Positions 22,779 through 27,059 of a DNA stretch of 27,059 bases are shown here, one piece after another; position 1 is the stretch's first letter; the number at the start of each line of letters is the position of its first letter. Source of the stretch: SIG622 sp045600125 (lineage in GTDB: Bacteria > Bacillota > Clostridia > Oscillospirales > CAG-382); assembly GCA_045600125.1 (NCBI GenBank), contig JAZRXH010000123.1, forward strand, positions 1 through 27,059, given 5' to 3'. A program made the translations under genes and the position numbers. The notes beneath the pieces are model-generated. The model ran no database searches and had not been told where the DNA came from. It worked only from the letters and a program-made list of their open reading frames with translations.

Positions 22779-24599
22779 TCATCGGAACTGCGACTGATAG
22801 AGCGCAGAGTAAAAGCCGCCTTTCGTCATCAGCTCGTCGTGGCTGCCCGACTCGGTAATCTGCCCGTTCTGGATGACGTAGATGCAGTCGGCGTTCCGGA
22901 TCGTCGAGAGACGGTGTGCGATGACAAAGCAGGTGCGTCCCCGCATCAGCTCCCGCATGGCTTCCTGGATCTTGATCTCGGTACGGGAGTCCACGTTGGA
23001 CGTGGCTTCGTCCAAAATGAGCATCCGGGAGTCGGCAAGCATCGCACGGGCGATGGTGATAAGCTGCCTTTGCCCTTTTGAAATATTGATGCCTTCATCG
23101 GTCAGGACGGTATCGTACCCGTCCGGCAGGCTGTCGATAAATGCGTCGACACGCGCCGCCTTTGCCGCTGCCTTCACCATTTCCATCGTGGCGCCCTCTC
23201 TGCCGTAGGCAATATTCTCATACACCGACCCGCAGAAGAGCCATGTGTCCTGCAAAACCATCGTATATGCCCGCCGCAGGGAAGCACGTGTAAGCGCCAG
23301 TGAGTCGTTCCCGTCGATGCGGATGCTTCCCGTATCGGGATCGTAGAAGCGCATGAGAAGGCTGATGAGCGTCGTTTTTCCGGCGCCGGTCGGACCCACG
23401 AAGGCGACGGTCTGTCCCGGCTTTACCGAGAAGCTTATGTTCTTGAGGATGGTCTTTTCCGGCACATAGCCGAAAGAAACGTCGGTAAACGATACGCTGC
23501 CCTCGGCGTCTGTCAGTTCCTTTGCGTCCTCGGCATCGCCGACCTCACTCGGTTCATCGAGGATGCGGAAAACACGGTCCGCCGCCGAGAAGGCGGACTG
23601 CAATTCGCTAAGGATATTGGCAAATTCGTTGATCGGTCCCGCAAATTTACGGGAATACTGCACGAACTGCGCCACGCCTCCCAGCGTGATGAAGAAGAGC
23701 GACGCCTCCTTCACCGTTCCGTTCTGCGAGATCATGTAGAGGATACCGCCGAGGATCATCACCAGCGAGATCGAAAGATTGTTGATGAAGTTGACGGTGG
23801 GTCCCATGGTGCAGCCGTAATAATCCGCCTTGTAATAGGCGTTCATCGAATCGGTGTTCCGCTCGTTGAAGCGGCTGCCGATCTCCTCTTCCCGATGGTA
23901 AGCGCCGATGGTGCGGCAGCCGGACAGCATCTCCTCCGCATAGCCGTTGAGCTCACCCAGCTTCTTGGAGCGGGTATGGAAGAGCGGACGGATGCGCTTG
24001 GAGCGGAACCGGGTAAAGATCACGGCGATCGGCACCGTGATAACGAAGACGAGCAGCAGCGGCTTTGAGATATTCCACATGAAGGCGACCGAGCCCACAA
24101 CGGTGTAGATGCTCGTCATGATCTGGAGCAGATCATGGGAAAGCGATGCGTTGATCGTGTCGATATCATACGAGATATGGCTGATGATGTCCCCCGTCGG
24201 GTGCTTGTCAAAATAGCCAACGGGGAGGGTGGTCAGCTTCTCGAAAAGCTGGCGGCGCATCGTATAGACGATGCTCTGGCTCATCCGGATCATCAGCACG
24301 GCAAGGATATAGGAGAGGATTGCCGACACGCCGTAGCAGATGAGCATACGGACGGTACTGCTCTTCACAACGGCGAAATCCACGCCGCCCTTTGCCGCCA
24401 GTGCGTCGATAGCCTGTCCCGAATACTTCGGTCCCATAAGGGAGAGCTGATTCGAGAGAAGGGTGAAAACGACGGCGGGGAGGAAAATGTACCAGTATTT
24501 TGCCACGTAGCCGCACAGACGAAGAAATACGCTGCCGGCTGTTTTGCGGTCAAGCTTTTCCGCTTTTCCCGCTTTTTCCGTATTTCCCGGTTTATTCAA
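22779..24599 (-). CDS. ABC exporter half-transporter, catalytically complete subunit
   Basis: A 606-aa protein with an N-terminal six-helix membrane domain (about 25-320) and a C-terminal ATPase domain. Walker A GPTGAGKTT lies near 402, the signature reads ISKGQRQ near 506 (a variant of LSGGQ), Walker B LILDEATSNVD near 527 has the catalytic Glu, and the switch His is present in IAHRLSTI near 561. The TTG at 24599 is chosen because GGGAGG lies 8 bases upstream; it overlaps the preceding stop by 8 bases (TTGAATAA). It would pair with the upstream half-transporter to export a drug, peptide or lipid; the substrate cannot be told. The terminator at 22659-22687 ends the operon. Confidence 0.93.
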   Translation of the reverse strand: MNKPGNTEKAGKAEKLDRKTAGSVFLRLCGYVAKYWYIFLPAVVFTLLSNQLSLMGPKYSGQAIDALAAKGGVDFAVVKSSTVRMLICYGVSAILSYILAVLMIRMSQSIVYTMRRQLFEKLTTLPVGYFDKHPTGDIISHISYDIDTINASLSHDLLQIMTSIYTVVGSVAFMWNISKPLLLVFVITVPIAVIFTRFRSKRIRPLFHTRSKKLGELNGYAEEMLSGCRTIGAYHREEEIGSRFNERNTDSMNAYYKADYYGCTMGPTVNFINNLSISLVMILGGILYMISQNGTVKEASLFFITLGGVAQFVQYSRKFAGPINEFANILSELQSAFSAADRVFRILDEPSEVGDAEDAKELTDAEGSVSFTDVSFGYVPEKTILKNISFSVKPGQTVAFVGPTGAGKTTLISLLMRFYDPDTGSIRIDGNDSLALTRASLRRAYTMVLQDTWLFCGSVYENIAYGREGATMEMVKAAAKAARVDAFIDSLPDGYDTVLTDEGINISKGQRQLITIARAMLADSRMLILDEATSNVDSRTEIKIQEAMRELMRGRTCFVIAHRLSTIRNADCIYVIQNGQITESGSHDELMTKGGFYSALYQSQFR

Positions 24600-26313
24600 C
24601 GAAAGCACCTCCCATCTGCGATTCGCTGATCTCACGGTATTCCGTGCAGGTCTTCATCAGCTCGTCGTGCCTGCCCATGCCGATGATCTTTCCGTAATCC
24701 ATCACGAGAATGAGATCGCAGTCCTTGATCGAGCTGACACGCTGGGCAACGGTGATCACGGTGGTGTCACGGAGATTTTCCGCAAGAGCCTGCCGCAGGG
24801 AAGCGTCGGTCTTATAGTCGAGTGCCGAGCTGCTGTCGTCGAGGATAAGGATCTCGGGACGGGATGCCAGCGCACGGGAAATGAGCACACGCTGCTTCTG
24901 TCCGCCGGAGATGTTCGTTCCGTGAGGCGACAGCTCGTGCTCGTACCCCTCGGGGAAATCGGTGATGAAGCCGTCCGCCTGGGCAATGCGTGCGGCACGG
25001 CGCACGTCCTCCTCCGGGATATCCCGCCCGAAGCGGATGTTCTCTTCTATCGTATCGGCGTAGAGAAAATCGTGCTGCAGAGCCGAGCCGAACATGGCGT
25101 ACAGACGATCTTTATCAATGGTGCGCACGTCCTCTCCGTTTATTGTGATACTGCCCGACGTCGTTTCATAAAAACGGAGCAGCAGCTTTACGATGGTGGA
25201 CTTGCCGGAGCCCGTTGCGCCGATGATGCCGATACGCTCCCCGCGACGGACGGAGAAATTCACGTCGTCGAGATTGTTCCGCTTGCCGTTATAGGTGAAG
25301 GTCACGTGATCGAAGCGGATGTGGGCGTCGTCTTTCTTATCGGGAAAGCTCGCTTTGGGCAGTACGGGAAGATCCTCCTCGGTCGTCAGCACCTCTTCGA
25401 TACGGTTTGCGGAGGCGGCGCATTTGGTATACATCACGAAAATTCTCGTCACCGACATCATCGCCATCGAGATCTGTGTAAAATACTGCATGAAGGCGAT
25501 GATCGTTTCGGGGGACGAAAGCCCCTTTGCCACGTAGACGCCGCCGAGGGCGATGACGGCAACGCTGCCGAGGTTCATGAAGACGTTCATGAGGGGGTTG
25601 ATACTGCTCATGATCCGTCCCGCATGGAGCTCGTCCGCCACAAGGGCACGGTTGACGGTGTCGTAACGGCGGTGCTCGTAATCGGTCTTGGAAAGCGCCT
25701 TGATGACCCGGATACCCTGCGTATCCTCCCGCACGACCGAGATCATCCCGTCGGTCGATTTCTGTACCTTGGCGTAGAGGGGGATACCCTTCATCCGGAT
25801 AAAGCCGATCACCCCGCAGATAAGCGGAATGAGGGCGATCATCACGAGGGCAAGCCGCCAGTCCATAAAGAGCGTGATCGCAATGCCGCCGATCAGCATA
25901 ATCGGGGCACGGACGCCGAGCCGCTGCATCGTATTGACGAAGCCGTGGACGTTATACGTGTCGGTGGTGATGCGGGATTCAAGGGACGGGATGGTAAAGC
26001 GGTCGGTCTGGGAAGCCGACAGACGCAGCGTCTTGAGGAAGAGGTCCCGCCGCATCCCCTCGGCAAAGTCCTTCGACACCTTCGCCGCCATGCGGTTCGC
26101 CGTGATGTTGAGAACGCACGCAAGCGCCGAGCAGAGGATCATCATACAGCCCCAGAAAACGATGTCGCCCATCGAGCGGGTGATGACGTCCTTCAGAATA
26201 AAGCTGAGTATATAAGGAAGCATCAGCTCGGAGACGGTCCCGGCGGTCTTGATCAGAAAGCCGACACCCATCCGTCCGAGATACGGACGCAGATATCTGA
26301 TGACCGTTTTCAT
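24592..26313 (-). CDS. ABC exporter half-transporter with a degenerate ATPase site
   Basis: A 573-aa protein with a membrane domain (about 10-310) and an ATPase domain. Walker A GATGSGKST lies near 365 and the signature ISGGQKQR near 468. Walker B ends LILDDSSSALD (near 490), with Asp where the catalytic Glu belongs, and the switch His is replaced by Gln in VAQRVSSI (near 523). Such changes are known from the non-consensus site of heterodimeric multidrug exporters (the TM287/288 and BmrCD type). With the complete partner downstream this indicates a heterodimer. Its ATG overlaps the MarR stop (ATGA), so translation is coupled. Confidence 0.93.
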   Translation of the reverse strand: MKTVIRYLRPYLGRMGVGFLIKTAGTVSELMLPYILSFILKDVITRSMGDIVFWGCMMILCSALACVLNITANRMAAKVSKDFAEGMRRDLFLKTLRLSASQTDRFTIPSLESRITTDTYNVHGFVNTMQRLGVRAPIMLIGGIAITLFMDWRLALVMIALIPLICGVIGFIRMKGIPLYAKVQKSTDGMISVVREDTQGIRVIKALSKTDYEHRRYDTVNRALVADELHAGRIMSSINPLMNVFMNLGSVAVIALGGVYVAKGLSSPETIIAFMQYFTQISMAMMSVTRIFVMYTKCAASANRIEEVLTTEEDLPVLPKASFPDKKDDAHIRFDHVTFTYNGKRNNLDDVNFSVRRGERIGIIGATGSGKSTIVKLLLRFYETTSGSITINGEDVRTIDKDRLYAMFGSALQHDFLYADTIEENIRFGRDIPEEDVRRAARIAQADGFITDFPEGYEHELSPHGTNISGGQKQRVLISRALASRPEILILDDSSSALDYKTDASLRQALAENLRDTTVITVAQRVSSIKDCDLILVMDYGKIIGMGRHDELMKTCTEYREISESQMGGAFVE

Positions 26314-26753
26314 CCGTTGCTTGTGCCTCCTCCCTCGTAAAGAAGGTCACGTGCCCGGTCGGAGAGCCGTTCGAGAACGGACACAAAGGCGGAAAGCTCC
26401 TCCTCGCTGATTCCTTCGGCGAGAAGTCCGTTCCATTCCCGGGTGATACGTGTCACTTCCTCGAGCGAATCGAGCATCTTTTGCGTCGGGTAAACGAGCA
26501 GCTCCCGCTTATCCTTTTCGCCGGTGCGGCGCTCGATATAGCCGTTTTCCTCAAGATACGTGAGGTGTCTTGTGATATTGCTCTTGCTGATGCAGAGATG
26601 CCGTGCCAGTTTTTCCTGAGACCAGCCCGGATTGCGGCAGATCACGAACACGTAGCTGTGGTACACGCCCGGCAGTCCCTCTGTCGAGTGCGTCAGCCGA
26701 TAGGAAGCGGTACAGCGGCTGATGATAATGATATTATGCGTCAGTGTTGACAC
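26310..26753 (-). CDS. MarR-family transcriptional regulator of the ABC exporter operon
   Basis: With GTG at 26753 as start the protein is 147 aa, the normal MarR length. AAGGAGG lies 8 bases upstream; the longer frame from 26861 would translate the tandem repeat array and is rejected. The winged helix-turn-helix is clear: WSQEKLARHLCISKSNITRHLTYLE with the wing GEKDKRELLVYPT. Dimerisation helices flank it. It is the first gene, overlapping the exporter by ATGA. MarR proteins usually repress their own operon and release DNA on binding a ligand; here the palindromic units between promoter and gene (26809-26883) are the likely operators. Confidence 0.92.
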   Translation of the reverse strand: MSTLTHNIIIISRCTASYRLTHSTEGLPGVYHSYVFVICRNPGWSQEKLARHLCISKSNITRHLTYLEENGYIERRTGEKDKRELLVYPTQKMLDSLEEVTRITREWNGLLAEGISEEELSAFVSVLERLSDRARDLLYEGGGTSNG

Positions 26754-26761
26754 GTGAGATC

Positions 26762-26767
26762 CCTCCT
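26762..26767 (-). promoter_or_regulatory. Ribosome site that fixes the GTG start of the MarR gene
   Basis: AGGAGG on the minus strand lies 8 bases before GTG 26753-26751, within the longer open frame. It supports the 147-aa form. Confidence 0.75.
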
Positions 26768-26808
26768 TATTTCCATTTCTCATTTCTCGGGTGGGCTTTT
26801 TCGCCCGC

Positions 26809-26883
26809 CGTTTCATTCGGAACCGTTCCATCCGAAACTGTTTCATTTGCGACTGTTCCATTTGGAACTGTTCCGTTTGGAAC
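26809..26883. repeat. Five tandem 15-bp near-palindromic units, probable operator array
   Basis: Units at 26809, 26824, 26839, 26854 and 26869 are variants of TGTTCCATTTGGAAC, each an imperfect inverted repeat (GTTCC...GGAAC). The array begins 2 bases past the -10 box on the minus strand and covers the transcription start and leader of the MarR-exporter operon. Confidence 0.75.
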
Positions 26884-26884
26884 T

Positions 26885-26913
26885 ATCATACCGCAAAGTG
26901 CGGATTTTGTCAA
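26885..26913 (-). promoter_or_regulatory. Promoter of the MarR-ABC exporter operon
   Basis: On the minus strand a perfect TTGACA (26913-26908), a 17-base spacer and TATGAT (26890-26885). The spacer contains a CCGCA/TGCGG inverted repeat (26891-26903), a further possible regulator site. Confidence 0.8.
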
Positions 26914-26916
26914 TAG

Positions 26917-26953
26917 AAAAAACGAAAATTCCGGAAAAAAACGAAAATTCCGG
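26917..26953. repeat. 19-bp direct repeat upstream of the -35 box
   Basis: Two adjacent copies of an A-rich unit ending CGAAAATTCCGG (26917-26934 and 26935-26953, one A more in the second) lie just upstream of the -35. They could act as an UP-type element or a second regulator site. Confidence 0.5.
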
Positions 26954-27059
26954 GGAAAAATGGGTTAATAACGCCTGCTGAACAACTCGGAAACGCCGAT
27001 GCAATCTGTCGTGCCAGACAGAGCAGAGATAAGGCAAAAGCCCCTTGTTCCGTTTCGGA

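Larger units (their letters stand above)
26754..27059. other. Regulatory region of the MarR operon and featureless right edge
   Basis: Holds the ribosome site, the 15-bp array, the promoter and the direct repeat described separately. From 26954 to 27059 I see no gene start, terminator or RNA gene. Confidence 0.5.

Noticed and set aside
24544..26340. 598-codon plus-strand open frame opposite the exporter gene
   Set aside because: Antisense to a canonical ABC transporter; His/Asp-rich translation without motifs.
26754..26861. N-terminal extension of the MarR protein to 26861
   Set aside because: It would translate the operator-like tandem array and the ribosome site; the GTG at 26753 gives a normal-length protein with an ideal AAGGAGG.
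26809..26883. CRISPR-like array
   Set aside because: The 15-bp units are contiguous, with no spacers and no cas genes, and they sit in a promoter.

Overview
The window looks like a chromosomal segment of a Gram-positive, moderately GC-rich member of the Clostridia, probably an Oscillospirales-type gut commensal. This is inferred from LPXTG (LPETG) surface proteins, a class C sortase, sigma-A-type promoters, strong AGGAGG-type ribosome sites and frequent TTG/GTG starts. Species cannot be read from the sequence.

Region 1 (1-646) holds the first 14 codons of a leftward gene with a good promoter, then about 550 bases without a gene. That stretch is filled with GC-rich inverted repeats and three diverged copies of a 60-70 bp repeat.

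Region 2 (647-20052, minus strand) is a sortase-dependent pilus/adhesin locus. In transcription order it has a candidate promoter with an abutting 15-bp palindrome, signal peptidase I, a 2641-aa adhesin with two von Willebrand A domains, a 590-aa backbone pilin and a class C sortase. A second giant LPETG protein (2442 aa) follows behind its own promoter. The signal peptidase and sortase would export and assemble the three LPETG proteins. The two giants are partial paralogues. They share the N-terminal membrane segment, Cys/His repeats, a CHAP-like domain that has lost its catalytic cysteine, and a recurrent C-terminal beta-rich domain. The 2442-aa protein also has two Cna-B isopeptide domains, each interrupted by a related insert of about 170-200 residues, and a vWA-like domain without a recognisable metal site.

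Region 3 (20053-22690, plus strand) is divergent from the pilus operon. It contains an AraC-type DNA-binding protein without a sensor domain, a small ORF ending like the start of an ADP-ribosylglycohydrolase, and two small zinc-ribbon proteins. It closes with a bidirectional terminator.

Region 4 (22691-27059, minus strand) is a MarR regulator followed by two half-transporters that look like a heterodimeric ABC exporter. Overlapping ends (ATGA and TTGAATAA) couple the three genes. The consensus promoter is followed immediately by five tandem 15-bp near-palindromic units and preceded by a 19-bp direct repeat, which suggests autoregulation by the MarR protein.
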